Assembly: GCF_900112845.1 (NCBI RefSeq)
Contig: NZ_FONG01000021.1
Span: 62,001-126,000 of the forward strand
Source: Actinacidiphila alni
GTDB taxonomy: Bacteria; Actinomycetota; Actinomycetes; Streptomycetales; Streptomycetaceae
Direction of reading: 5' to 3'
DNA: 64,000 nt
The number at the start of each line of letters is the position of its first letter. Position 1 is the stretch's first letter. Made by a program: the position numbers and the translations under genes. Shown here one piece after another: positions 42,432 through 51,193 of this stretch. Below the pieces are notes generated by a model. It searched no databases. It was not told the DNA's origin and worked only from the letters and a program-made list of their open reading frames with translations.

Positions 42432-43988
42432 TCAGCCCATGAACTTCTTGAACTCGTCGGGCAGTTCGAAGTCCTGTCCGGCGGGCAGGCCGAACGGGCT
42501 GTCGCCGCCCTGCCCCTGGCCCTGCTGCTCGCGCTTGGCCGCGGCGGCGGCCGCCTCCGCCTTGCGCTTCATCGGGTTGCCGGACTGCCGCTTGCCCTTG
42601 GCCTGCTTCTGCTGCTTCTTCTGCCGGCCGGGGCCGCCGCCCATGCCCGGCATCCCCGGCATGCCCGGCATACCGCCGCCCTGGGCCATCCGCGACATCA
42701 TCTTGCGGGCCTCGAAGAACCGCTCCACCAGGCCCTTGACCGCGCTGACCTCGACACCGGAACCCTTGGCGATCCGGGCCCGGCGCGAGCCGTTGATGAT
42801 GTGCGGGTCCTGCCGCTCGCCCGGCGTCATCGATTTGATGATCGCGGCGGTGCGGTCGACGTCCTTCTCGTCCAGATTGTTGATCTGGTCCTTGATCTGG
42901 CCCATGCCCGGCAGCATGCCGAGCAGCTTGGAGATGGAGCCCATCTTGCGGACCTGCTCCATCTGTGCGAGGAAGTCGTCCAGCGTGAAGTCCTTGCCGC
43001 CCTTGCTGCTCTGCAGCTTGGCGGCCATCTTCTCGGCCTCGGCCTGGCTGAAGGTCTGTTCGGCCTTCTCGATCAGCGACAGCACGTCGCCCATGCCGAG
43101 GATCCGGGACGCCATCCGGTCCGGGTGGAAGGCGTCGAAGTCGTCCAGCTTCTCGCCGTTGGACGCGAACATGATCTGCTTGCCGGTGACGTGCGCGATG
43201 GACAGCGCCGCGCCGCCGCGGGCGTCGCCGTCCAGCTTGGAGAGCACCACACCGTCGAAGCCGACGCCGTCGCGGAACGCCTCTGCGGTGTTCACCGCGT
43301 CCTGGCCGATCATCGCGTCGACGACGAAGAGGATCTCGTCGGGGCGGACCGCGTCGCGGATGTCGGCGGCCTGCCGCATCAGCTCCTCGTCCACACCGAG
43401 GCGGCCCGCGGTGTCCACGATCACGATGTCGTGCTGCCGGGCCTTGGCGAATTCGATGGAGTCCTGCGCGACCTTGACCGGGTCGCCCACCCCGTTGCCC
43501 GGCTCGGGCGCGAAGACGGCGACGCCCGCCCGCTCGGCGACGACGCTGAGCTGGTTGACCGCGTTGGGGCGCTGGAGGTCGCAGGCGACCAGCAGCGGGG
43601 TGTGGCCCTGGCCCTGGAGCCACTTGCCGAGCTTTCCGGCGAGCGTGGTCTTGCCGGCGCCCTGGAGGCCCGCGAGCATGATCACGGTCGGCGGCTGCTT
43701 GGCGAACCGCAGCCGGCGGGTCTCGCCGCCGAGGATGCCGACCAGCTCGTCGTTGACGATCTTGATAATTTGTTGCGCTGGATTGAGCGCCTTCGAAACC
43801 TCGGCGCCGAGCGCGCGCTGCTTGACGTTGGCGATGAAGGCGCGCACCGCGGGCAGCGCGACGTCCGCTTCGAGCAGGGCGATCCGGATCTCACGCGCGG
43901 TGGCGTCGATGTCCGCCTCGGAAAGACGGCCTTTGCCCCGGAGGTTTTTGAAGGTTGCTGCAAGGCGGTCTGAGAGCGTATCGAACAC
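42432..43988 (-). CDS. ffh: Signal recognition particle protein Ffh, 518 aa
   Basis: SRP54 homologue that binds signal sequences and 4.5S-type RNA and targets ribosomes to FtsY. The N domain is followed by the GTPase: G1 GLQGAGKTT, G3 DTAGR, and G4-type LSKLDGDARGG. The M domain is Met-rich (MMSRM, then GMPGMPGMPGMGGG) with a Lys/Gln-rich end. The start is GTG 43988. FtsY, its receptor, lies further along in the same window. Confidence 0.96.
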   Translation of the reverse strand: MFDTLSDRLAATFKNLRGKGRLSEADIDATAREIRIALLEADVALPAVRAFIANVKQRALGAEVSKALNPAQQIIKIVNDELVGILGGETRRLRFAKQPPTVIMLAGLQGAGKTTLAGKLGKWLQGQGHTPLLVACDLQRPNAVNQLSVVAERAGVAVFAPEPGNGVGDPVKVAQDSIEFAKARQHDIVIVDTAGRLGVDEELMRQAADIRDAVRPDEILFVVDAMIGQDAVNTAEAFRDGVGFDGVVLSKLDGDARGGAALSIAHVTGKQIMFASNGEKLDDFDAFHPDRMASRILGMGDVLSLIEKAEQTFSQAEAEKMAAKLQSSKGGKDFTLDDFLAQMEQVRKMGSISKLLGMLPGMGQIKDQINNLDEKDVDRTAAIIKSMTPGERQDPHIINGSRRARIAKGSGVEVSAVKGLVERFFEARKMMSRMAQGGGMPGMPGMPGMGGGPGRQKKQQKQAKGKRQSGNPMKRKAEAAAAAAKREQQGQGQGGDSPFGLPAGQDFELPDEFKKFMG

Positions 43989-44084
43989 GGTGGCTGCAGA
44001 TCCTCAGGTCGAGGGCGGACACAATCTCCCCCAGGGTATCCGGCCGGGACGGGTAACCGCCCTCGTCGGGCGGATCGGCCGGGC

Positions 44085-44111
44085 GGGACCCGGTGCCGCG
44101 CGCCGGGTCCC
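44085..44111 (-). terminator. Terminator after glnD
   Basis: GGGACCCGG (44085-44093) and CCGGGTCCC (44103-44111) form a perfect 9-bp stem with a 9-nt loop, five bases past the glnD stop. Confidence 0.75.
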
Positions 44112-44115
44112 TGGC

Positions 44116-46548
44116 TCAGCGCAGGGCCTTCTCCACCTGCCGGGCCACCTCGGCCGCGCGGGCCGACGGCAGCGGACTGCCGTCCTTGCCGACGACGTAG
44201 AAGGCGTCGACCGCGTTGGCGCCGAGGGTGGAGATCCGGGCGGAGCGGATGGTGACGGCGGTGCCGGCCAGGGCCAGGCCGATGCGGTGCAGCAGCCCGG
44301 GGGCGTCGTGCGCGCGGACCTCCAGGACGGTCGCGGTCTGCGAGGTGCCGCCGGGGGCGACGGTGACCCGGGGCGGCGGCGGGGTGATGCCGCGCCGCCG
44401 CGGGTAGGCGGCCTCCCGCTCGGCGAGCCTGGCCTCGATGTCGAGGCCGCCGTCGAAGGCGCGGGCCAGATCGGCGCGCAGCCGCGCGGCCTCCGGCAGG
44501 GCGCCGTATTCGGCGGACACCCGCCAGGTGAGCAGGCCGATCGGACCCTCGCCGATCGGATCGAAGGAGCGCAGGTCGGCGGCGCGGACGGTGAGCCGGT
44601 GCAGCGCCAGGACACCGGCGGCCAGCGCGACGAGGCCGGGCCGGTCGGGGACGGCGAGGATCAGTTCCACGCCGAGCGCCTCCTCCTGCGCGTCGCCCTC
44701 GGGTTCCGGCTCTGCCTGGGCGTGCAGGGCCAGGACGGGGCCGCCGGTGCGGGCGGCCTCGATGGCCAGGCGCTCCTCCTCGGCGGTGGGGTCGCGGTCG
44801 GCGGCCCGCGGCAGGGCGCCGCTGTCGAGGGCGCCCGCGACCCGGTCGACGAGGTCGGCGAGCAGCGAGGCCCGCCAGGTGCTCCAGGCGGCCGGCCCGG
44901 TGGCGAGCGCGTCGGCCTCGGTGAGCGCGGCGAGCAGTTCCAGCGTGGAGGTGTCCCGTACGGTCTCGGCGACCGACCGTACGGTCTCGGGGTCGTCCAG
45001 GTCGCGGCGGGTGGCGGTGTCGATGAGCAGCAGGTGGTGGCGGACCAGCAGGGCGAGGGTGGTGGCGTCGGCGGGGTTGAAGCCGATCCGGGTGGCGACG
45101 TCGCGGGCGATGACCTCACCGGCCTCGCTGTGGTCGCCCGGCCAGCCCTTGCCGATGTCGTGCAGCAGCGCGGCGGTCAGCAGCAGGTCGGGGCGGCCGA
45201 CCCGGCGGGTCAGCTCCGAGGCGCGCACGGCGGTCTCCACCAGGTGCCGGTCGACGGTGAAGCGGTGCACGGCGTTGCGCTGCGGGCGGCAGCGCACCCG
45301 GTCCCAGTCCGGCAGCAGCCGGGTGATCAGCCCCTCGGCCTCCAGCGCCTCCCAGACCTGGACGGTGGCCTCGCCCGCGCCGAGCAGTGTGACCAGCTGC
45401 TCGCGGGCCTCGGCGGGCCACGGCACGGGCAGCTGGGGCGCGGCGGCGGCCAGCCGGCGCACCGCGTGCAGCGACAGCGGGAGGCCGGCCTGCGCGGCAG
45501 CGGCGGCGGCGCGCAGCGGCAGCAGGGGGTCGCGGTCGGGTTTGGCGGCGAGCGCGAGGACGGCCTCGCCCTCCTGCTCCACGACGCCGTCGGCGAGCGG
45601 TACGCGCTCGGGGGCGTGGCCTGCGGGGGACGTACGGCCGAGGCCGAGCAGTCCGCGGCGGCGCGGGCGCTGCTGCCGGGAGCGCAGCACCCGGCCGACC
45701 TCGCGCCAGGTGACGTCGGAGGCGTAGGCGATCCGGCGGGCGGCCTCGTAGACCTGGCGGAGCAGGGCGTCGGCGTCGAGCAGGCCGAGGGCGTCGGCGA
45801 CCTGGTCCTGTTCCTGGAGGGCGAGGCGGTCGGTGGCGCGGCCGGTGGCCAGGTGCAGGGCGTCGCGGGTGTCGAGCAGGGTGGTGCGGGCGGCGTCGAG
45901 CCCTTCGCGGGGCGCGTCGGCCAGCCAGGAGGCGGCGACGGCGCGCAGGGCGGTGGCGTCGCGCAGGCCGCCGCGGGCCTCCTTGAGGTCGGGTTCGAGC
46001 AGGTACGACAGTTCGCCCTGGCGCTCGGCGCGTTCCTGGCACATCTCGTGCAGGGCGGGCAGCCGTTTGGGCGCCTGATTGCGCCAGTCGGCCAGGACGC
46101 TGCCGCGCAGCGCGGAGGTGAGCGCGGGGTCGCCCGCCAGGTGCCGGGCGTCGAGCAGGCCGAGCTGCACCTTGAGGTCCTCGGCGGCGGCCTTCAGCGC
46201 CTCGGCGGGGGTGCGCACCGAGTGGTCCAGGGCCAGGCCCAGGTCCCAGACCGGGTACCAGAGGCGGTCGGCGAGCGCGGCGACGGACTTCTCGTTGTCG
46301 TGCAGCAGCACCAGGTCGAGGTCGCTGCGCGGCGACAGCTCGCCGCGGCCGTAGCCGCCGACGGCCAGCAGGGCGAAGCCGCCGGTGCCGGTGGCCTCGG
46401 CGGCGCTGGTGGCCAGGGCGGCGAGCCACTGGTCGGTGAGGGCGGCCAGGGCCGCGCGGCGCGGCGGCCCGGACTGCGCCTCCTGGGTGAGGAGGCGCAG
46501 CCGGGCCGCCGCGTAACTGCTGTCCTGCGCTTCGACGCTGTCGGTCAC
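44116..46548 (-). CDS. glnD: PII nucleotidyltransferase/uridylyl-removing-type protein GlnD, 810 aa
   Basis: Bifunctional nitrogen sensor acting on PII. The nucleotidyltransferase motif GGYGRGELSPRSDLD is at about 64-78, an HD domain carries LLHDIGKGWPGDHS near 463, and two ACT domains occupy the C-terminal quarter (PDRPGLVALAAG and HDAPGLLHRIGL). In S. coelicolor the equivalent enzyme adenylylates, rather than uridylylates, PII. GTG 46548 with GGAG upstream is chosen. It is the last gene of amtB-glnB-glnD, 98 bp after glnB. Confidence 0.95.
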   Translation of the reverse strand: MTDSVEAQDSSYAAARLRLLTQEAQSGPPRRAALAALTDQWLAALATSAAEATGTGGFALLAVGGYGRGELSPRSDLDLVLLHDNEKSVAALADRLWYPVWDLGLALDHSVRTPAEALKAAAEDLKVQLGLLDARHLAGDPALTSALRGSVLADWRNQAPKRLPALHEMCQERAERQGELSYLLEPDLKEARGGLRDATALRAVAASWLADAPREGLDAARTTLLDTRDALHLATGRATDRLALQEQDQVADALGLLDADALLRQVYEAARRIAYASDVTWREVGRVLRSRQQRPRRRGLLGLGRTSPAGHAPERVPLADGVVEQEGEAVLALAAKPDRDPLLPLRAAAAAAQAGLPLSLHAVRRLAAAAPQLPVPWPAEAREQLVTLLGAGEATVQVWEALEAEGLITRLLPDWDRVRCRPQRNAVHRFTVDRHLVETAVRASELTRRVGRPDLLLTAALLHDIGKGWPGDHSEAGEVIARDVATRIGFNPADATTLALLVRHHLLLIDTATRRDLDDPETVRSVAETVRDTSTLELLAALTEADALATGPAAWSTWRASLLADLVDRVAGALDSGALPRAADRDPTAEEERLAIEAARTGGPVLALHAQAEPEPEGDAQEEALGVELILAVPDRPGLVALAAGVLALHRLTVRAADLRSFDPIGEGPIGLLTWRVSAEYGALPEAARLRADLARAFDGGLDIEARLAEREAAYPRRRGITPPPPRVTVAPGGTSQTATVLEVRAHDAPGLLHRIGLALAGTAVTIRSARISTLGANAVDAFYVVGKDGSPLPSARAAEVARQVEKALR

Positions 46549-46646
46549 TCGTACTCCACGCTGGGGGCCGCGCGGGGCGGCCGGTGGTCCGGTTCTCCTG
46601 TGCCCCGGATCAGGGCAGGCCCTGGGGTCAGGGCCAAGAGCAGGGC

Positions 46647-46985
46647 CTAGAGCGCGTCGGGCCCGCGCTCGCCGGTGCGGACCCGGACGGCCGTGTCGAC
46701 CGGGAGGCTCCACACCTTGCCGTCACCGATCTTGCCCGTTCTGGCCGCCTTGACGACGACTTCGATGAGCTGATCGGCGTCCGCGTCGTCCACCAGGATC
46801 TCGATGCGGATCTTCGGCACCAGGTCGACGGTGTACTCCGCGCCCCGGTAGACCTCGGTGTGGCCGCGCTGTCTGCCGTACCCGCTGGCCTCGGTGACGG
46901 TGAGGCCGTGCACTCCGAACGCCTGGAGCGCTTCCTTGATCTCGTCGAGCCGGTGCGGCTTCACGACGGCGGTGATGAGCTTCAC
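46647..46985 (-). CDS. glnB: PII nitrogen regulatory protein, 112 aa
   Basis: Trimeric nitrogen/energy sensor. The T-loop GYGRQRGHTEVYRGAEY contains Tyr46 and the modifiable Tyr51. The B-loop/C-loop TGKIGDGKVWSLPV binds ATP/ADP. The start is GTG 46985, overlapping the amtB stop (GTGA), so PII is translationally coupled to its membrane partner. In Streptomyces this protein is usually called GlnK because of the linkage to amtB. Confidence 0.97.
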   Translation of the reverse strand: MKLITAVVKPHRLDEIKEALQAFGVHGLTVTEASGYGRQRGHTEVYRGAEYTVDLVPKIRIEILVDDADADQLIEVVVKAARTGKIGDGKVWSLPVDTAVRVRTGERGPDAL

Positions 46986-48319
46986 GCGTCCACCTTCTTG
47001 CTGGCGGCGGCATCACTGGACGAGCCGGCCGGGACGGAGGCGGCGGAGCGGCTGCCGACGCCGGCGAAGTCGTACGCGGTCTCGGCGTGCAGCACCTGGT
47101 CGACGCCGGTGACCTCCTCGTCGTCGGTGACCCGGAAGCCCATGGTCACGTCGATGAGCTTGGCGAGGATCGCCGCGCACACCAGGGAGTAGCCGAGGAC
47201 CGAGCCGACCCCGATGAACTGCAGGCCCAGCTGGTGCCAGCCGCCGCCGTAGAAGACGCCCTTGGCGGTCTGGCCGACGCCGCCGGTGGCGAAGAAGCCG
47301 ATCAGCAGGGAGCCGACGATGCCGCCGACCATGTGGACGCCGACCACGTCGAGCGAGTCGTCGTAGTTGAAGCGGTACTTCAGGCCGACGGCCGCGGCGC
47401 AGGCGACACCGGCGATCACACCGACGGCGATGGCACCGAGCGGGGAGACCGAGCCGCAGGACGGGGTGATGGCGACCAGGCCGGCGACCGCGCCGGAGGC
47501 CGCGCCCAGGGTGGTGAAGGAGCCGTGCCGGAGCCGCTCGTACAGGAGCCAGCCGAGCATCGCGGCGGCGGTGGCGATCTGGGTGTTGATGAAGGCCACG
47601 GCGGCGACGCCGTCGGAGCCGAGCCAGGAGCCCGCGTTGAAGCCGAACCAGCCGAACCACAGCAGACCGCACCCGAGCATGACCAGCGGCAGGTTGTGCG
47701 GGCGCATCGGGTCCTTCTTGAACCCGTTGCGCTTGCCGATGACGAGGATGACGCCGAGGGCCGCCGCACCCGCGTTGATGTGCACCGCCGTACCGCCGGC
47801 GAAGTCGATGACGCCCTTCTTGAACAGCCAGCCGTCCGACGCCCACACCCAGTGCGCGACCGGGAAGTAGACGACCGTGGCCCACAGCGCGATGAACAGC
47901 GACCACGCGGTGAATTTGACCCGGTCGGCGAGGGCGCCGCTGATCAGGGCCGGGGTGATGACCGCGAACATGAGCTGGAAGACGGCGAAGACATAGACCG
48001 GGATTCCGTATCCCGGCCACAGTTCCGCGATGCCGATGTCCCGCATGCCGAGCCAGTCGGTGCCGCCGAGGAAGCCGTTGCCGCTGTCGAAGGCGAAACT
48101 GAATCCGTAGAGCGTCCACAGAATGGTGATGATGCCCAGGCTGATAAAACTCATCATCAGCATGTTCAGGGCGCTCTTGACCCGCACCATGCCGCCGTAG
48201 AAGAAGGCGAGACCCGGGGTCATCACCATCACGAGAGCGGCGCTGATCAATATGAACGCCGTACTTCCGGTATCGAGCTTGGGCGCATCCGCGGCAAGCG
48301 TGATGATGGCTGGTGCCAT
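46982..48319 (-). CDS. amtB: Ammonium transporter AmtB, 445 aa
   Basis: Rh/Amt channel for ammonium with eleven predicted membrane helices. Family motifs are AHWVWASDGW, DFAGGTAVHINAGAAALG (pore His) and DVVGVHMVGGIVGS (second pore His), with a cytoplasmic C-tail that binds PII. ATG 48319 has GAGGAG upstream and gives the expected length. The upstream spacer carries two GlnR-type boxes, implying induction under nitrogen limitation. Confidence 0.96.
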   Translation of the reverse strand: MAPAIITLAADAPKLDTGSTAFILISAALVMVMTPGLAFFYGGMVRVKSALNMLMMSFISLGIITILWTLYGFSFAFDSGNGFLGGTDWLGMRDIGIAELWPGYGIPVYVFAVFQLMFAVITPALISGALADRVKFTAWSLFIALWATVVYFPVAHWVWASDGWLFKKGVIDFAGGTAVHINAGAAALGVILVIGKRNGFKKDPMRPHNLPLVMLGCGLLWFGWFGFNAGSWLGSDGVAAVAFINTQIATAAAMLGWLLYERLRHGSFTTLGAASGAVAGLVAITPSCGSVSPLGAIAVGVIAGVACAAAVGLKYRFNYDDSLDVVGVHMVGGIVGSLLIGFFATGGVGQTAKGVFYGGGWHQLGLQFIGVGSVLGYSLVCAAILAKLIDVTMGFRVTDDEEVTGVDQVLHAETAYDFAGVGSRSAASVPAGSSSDAAASKKVDA

Positions 48320-48423
48320 CGGCGTCTCCTCGTCATCCGAACGGCCCGTGCGGGCGGTGCAAGGGTTGGGCCGGTTTTCGCCATGAGATTCGCTCAGGCG
48401 GGTTTCGGTCGATGCCGCACGGT

Positions 48424-48470
48424 GTTTCGGGGCCGTGACGAAGAAGTCGCACGTGTTACGCGAAGGTGAA
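48424..48470 (-). promoter_or_regulatory. Two GlnR-type boxes upstream of amtB
   Basis: On the minus strand GTCAC-GGCCCC-GAAAC at 48439-48424 matches the GlnR consensus GTnAC-n6-GnAAC. A second, weaker half-site pair TTCAC-CTTCGC-GTAAC lies at 48470-48455. The two are separated by 15 bp, a typical GlnR arrangement, and sit about 100-150 bp before the amtB start. The first fits well; the second has one mismatch in each half. Confidence 0.7.
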
Positions 48471-48570
48471 CCACCCGCGCGTGCGCGTAAGGATGTATAC
48501 GGGTGTGACGGGCTGCGATTAGGCGGACTCGGGCGGGCGGAGTCGGTCGGAGCCGGTCGAGCCGAATCGG

Positions 48571-50043
48571 CTAGGCGGACTCGGCGACTTCCGGGAGTTC
48601 CACCGAGAGCCGGTCGGCGAGCGCGACGACTTCCGCGACGCCGCCGTAGTCGCGGACCGCGGACTGGGTGGTCTTGCGGATCCGGGTGTTGACGCGCTCG
48701 GAGCGGACCCGCTTGGCGACGGTGATGGCGCGGTCGGTGAAGTGCGCGGCCTGTTCCGGGCTCTCCTGGAGCAGGTGCACGGTGGCCAGGCCGACCAGAT
48801 TGAGGGCGTACGCGCGCTGGTGCACCGCGTCGTCGCTGAACAGCTCGACGGCGCGCTCCATGACGGGGTGCGCGAGCGAGGCGTAGGCGGGGCTGCGGCC
48901 CGCGACATAGGCGAGGTCGCGGTAGGAGTGCGCGTTCTCCGCGTTCAGCTCGGCCTCGTTGAAGAAGCTGATCCAGGACGGGTCCTCGTCCGGGCGGGAG
49001 TCGGTCCAGGTGTCCTCGGCCATCCGGACCGCGCGGTGGCACTTGTTGACCTGGCCCATGTTGGCGTACGCGCGCGCCTCCAGGGAGTGCAGCATCGCCT
49101 GGGTGGTGGCGGTGGCCGTGTCCCGGCTGCCGTACTGCGCGAGGTGGATCAGCTCCAACGCGTCGTCGGGCCGGTTGAGATGGATCATCTGACGGCTCAT
49201 CGAGGACAGGATGAACGCGCCCAGCGGCCGGTCGCCGGCCTCCTTGGCGGCGTGCAGCGCGAGCACCAGGTACTTCTGGGCGGTGGGCTGGAGTCCGACG
49301 TCGTAGCTCATCCAGCCGGCAAGGGCGGCGAGGTCGGCGGTGATCCGGTAGAGCCTGCGGGCGACGTGCTCCGACTGCGGTTCCTGGAGCAGGTCGGTGA
49401 CTTCGTGGAGCTGGCCGACAACGGCCTTGCGGCGCAGGCCGCCACCGCACTGATTGTCCCATTCGCGGAACATCACGGTGGTGGACTCCAGGAGTTGCAG
49501 CTCCTGTTCCGACAGCCGGGAGGGGCGGCCCGCGGTGTCGCGGGGCGCGCTGAGCAGCGGACCGTCCTGATCGGCGGTCCCCAGAGGCCCGTTGGTGGGC
49601 ACCAGCCAGCGCTGCATCGGCTCGATGAGCGCGGGGCCCGCGGACAGCGCGAGGGAGGCGCCGAGGAAGCCGCGGCGGCCGAGCATCAGGTCGCTGCGGG
49701 AGAACTCGCTGATCAGCTGGACGGTCTGCGGGCCGGCCCACGGCAGGTCGACGTCGCCGCCCGCGGCGGGCTGGTGCGCGGAGCGCAGCCCGAGGTCCTC
49801 GACGGGCACGACGCAGCCGAAGCGCTCGGAGAACAGCTCGGACATGATGCGCGGGATGGGCTCGCGGGGCTGCTCGCCGTCGAGCCAGCGGCGCACCCGG
49901 GAGGTGTCGGTGCTGACGTGATGGGCGCCCAACTGCCGTGCCCTGCGGTTCACCTGACGGGCCAGCTCGCCCTTGGACCAGCCGCTGCGCACGAACCACG
50001 AGGTCAACTGCGCGTTGGGCTGCTTCTCTTGTGTGCCGCCCAC
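48571..50043 (-). CDS. nsdA: NsdA-type tetratricopeptide regulator of differentiation, 490 aa
   Basis: Large helical-repeat protein matching the streptomycete NsdA family, known as a negative regulator of sporulation and antibiotic production in S. coelicolor. The N-terminus has a helix-turn-helix-like region (WSKGELARQVNRRARQLGAH... TDTSRVRRWLDG). TPR-type helices fill residues 180-470, for example AGDRPLGAFILSSMSRQMIH. GTG 50043 is preferred; a TTG two codons earlier is possible. A 13-bp copy of its last codons and stop recurs 52 bp downstream. Confidence 0.87.
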   Translation of the reverse strand: MGGTQEKQPNAQLTSWFVRSGWSKGELARQVNRRARQLGAHHVSTDTSRVRRWLDGEQPREPIPRIMSELFSERFGCVVPVEDLGLRSAHQPAAGGDVDLPWAGPQTVQLISEFSRSDLMLGRRGFLGASLALSAGPALIEPMQRWLVPTNGPLGTADQDGPLLSAPRDTAGRPSRLSEQELQLLESTTVMFREWDNQCGGGLRRKAVVGQLHEVTDLLQEPQSEHVARRLYRITADLAALAGWMSYDVGLQPTAQKYLVLALHAAKEAGDRPLGAFILSSMSRQMIHLNRPDDALELIHLAQYGSRDTATATTQAMLHSLEARAYANMGQVNKCHRAVRMAEDTWTDSRPDEDPSWISFFNEAELNAENAHSYRDLAYVAGRSPAYASLAHPVMERAVELFSDDAVHQRAYALNLVGLATVHLLQESPEQAAHFTDRAITVAKRVRSERVNTRIRKTTQSAVRDYGGVAEVVALADRLSVELPEVAESA

Positions 50044-50352
50044 GGTCAAGCCCCCATCCGACTAGCCCAACTCCGTGGATACCAGGGTTGGTTGAGTCCT
50101 GTCGACCCCCGGCGTCCGTCGCACACATGCCCCCGGCACAACCGGACGCACATGCGGACGACACTCGCCGATGTACGAACCGAAAGTAATCCTACGATCA
50201 CCCGTCCGCGACCGTTGTTGCGGAAACGCCACCATTCGCCACCCCTTCGAATGAACTCCTTCGCCGCGACAGACGATTCACTTGACACATGCCGGTCGCA
50301 CGAGGTCAGGCAGGCGCGTAACCATCGGGCGCGGCGATCCGTTGGAGGTGTC
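50044..50352. promoter_or_regulatory. 309-bp divergent promoter region of nsdA and the Prim-Pol-like gene
   Basis: The spacer holds no supportable gene. On the minus strand a perfect TAGGAT -10 hexamer lies at 50194-50189, about 145 bases before nsdA; no good -35 is visible. On the plus strand TTGACA at 50283-50288 could be a -35 for the Prim-Pol-like gene, but its -10 is unclear. The middle section is less GC-rich than the flanks. Confidence 0.45.
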
Positions 50353-51060
50353 ATGGTGTTCACGATCGGCAGCATGCGGGAGATCCGGCAGCAGCGGCCC
50401 GGAGGGCGGCCGGGGGTGCGCCCCGGCGCGCGCCGTCGGACGCGCGCCGCTGTGTGCACCACTGTCGCGGAGTACACCGGGCTGTGCGGCTGGTCCGTGG
50501 TCCCGGGGGCGCGGGCGGCGCGCGGCGGCGGCGCGTGTTCGTGCGGCGCCGCCGACTGCCGGCGGCCGGGCGCGCATCCGCTGCCCTTCGCCGACACGAT
50601 TCCCGCGGGCAGCACCCTGGAGGAGGCCGCGCGGGCCTGGGCGCAGGTGCCGGGCGCGGCGGTGCTGCTGCCGGTGGGGCGGTCCTTCGACGTCCTGGAC
50701 GTGACGGAGGCGTCGGGGCGCCGCGCGCTGGTCCGGCTGGAGCGGATGGGGCTGCGGCTCGGCCCGGTGCTGCTGACGCCGACCGGGCGCGCGCAGTTCT
50801 TCGTCGCGCCGGGCGCCGCCGCCGAACTGCCGCATCTGCTCTACCGGATGGGCTGGGACGACGCGCGGCTCGACCTGCGCTGCCTGGGCCCCGGTGACCA
50901 TGTCACCGCTCCCCCGTCCGACCTCGGCGGCCTCGGCCCGGTCCGCTGGCTGCGCGAGCCACTCCTGGGCCGCGCCGCCTGCGCCGCCCAGCCCCCCGAG
51001 GCCCGCCTCCTGCTCGGCACCCTCGCCTACGTCAGCCACCGCGACAGCGCGTACGCGTAG
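50353..51060 (+). CDS. Prim-Pol (bifunctional DNA primase/polymerase)-like protein, 235 aa, probably inactive
   Basis: Short protein resembling the N-terminal domain of bifunctional DNA primase/polymerase proteins: GWSVVPG, a small Cys cluster CSCGAADC, PGAHPLPF and a hydrophobic strand ending FDVLDVTEASG. In active Prim-Pol enzymes that strand ends in DxD; here the second acid is Thr, so catalysis is doubtful. There is no helicase domain. ATG 50353 has an excellent GGAGGTGTC site. It is divergent from nsdA, and a similar gene occupies this place in other streptomycetes as I recall. Function is unknown. Confidence 0.65.
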   Translation: MVFTIGSMREIRQQRPGGRPGVRPGARRRTRAAVCTTVAEYTGLCGWSVVPGARAARGGGACSCGAADCRRPGAHPLPFADTIPAGSTLEEAARAWAQVPGAAVLLPVGRSFDVLDVTEASGRRALVRLERMGLRLGPVLLTPTGRAQFFVAPGAAAELPHLLYRMGWDDARLDLRCLGPGDHVTAPPSDLGGLGPVRWLREPLLGRAACAAQPPEARLLLGTLAYVSHRDSAYA

Positions 51061-51107
51061 CGCCGGCCCGCAAACCGTCGGCCCGCACGCGTCGGCCCGC
51101 AGGCACA

Positions 51108-51143
51108 CGTAAGGGGCGCCCGCCTGGTTGGGCGCCCCTTACG
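51108..51143. terminator. Bidirectional terminator with 14-bp stem
   Basis: CGTAAGGGGCGCCC (51108-51121) pairs perfectly with 51130-51143 around an 8-nt loop, between the convergent Prim-Pol-like and ftsY genes. Confidence 0.88.
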
Positions 51144-51193
51144 CATGGGATACGGGACCTCGGTCCCGGTCAGCGCGTCCGCTCCCCGATCGG

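Noticed and set aside
42358..46650. A 1430-codon plus-strand open frame across ffh and glnD
   Set aside because: Its translation is low-complexity and antisense to two well-conserved genes; no start or motif supports it.
48520..48584. 13-bp direct repeat at 48520 and 48572 near the nsdA end, considered as an attachment site
   Set aside because: Too short, and no integrase or mobile gene lies nearby; probably local duplication.
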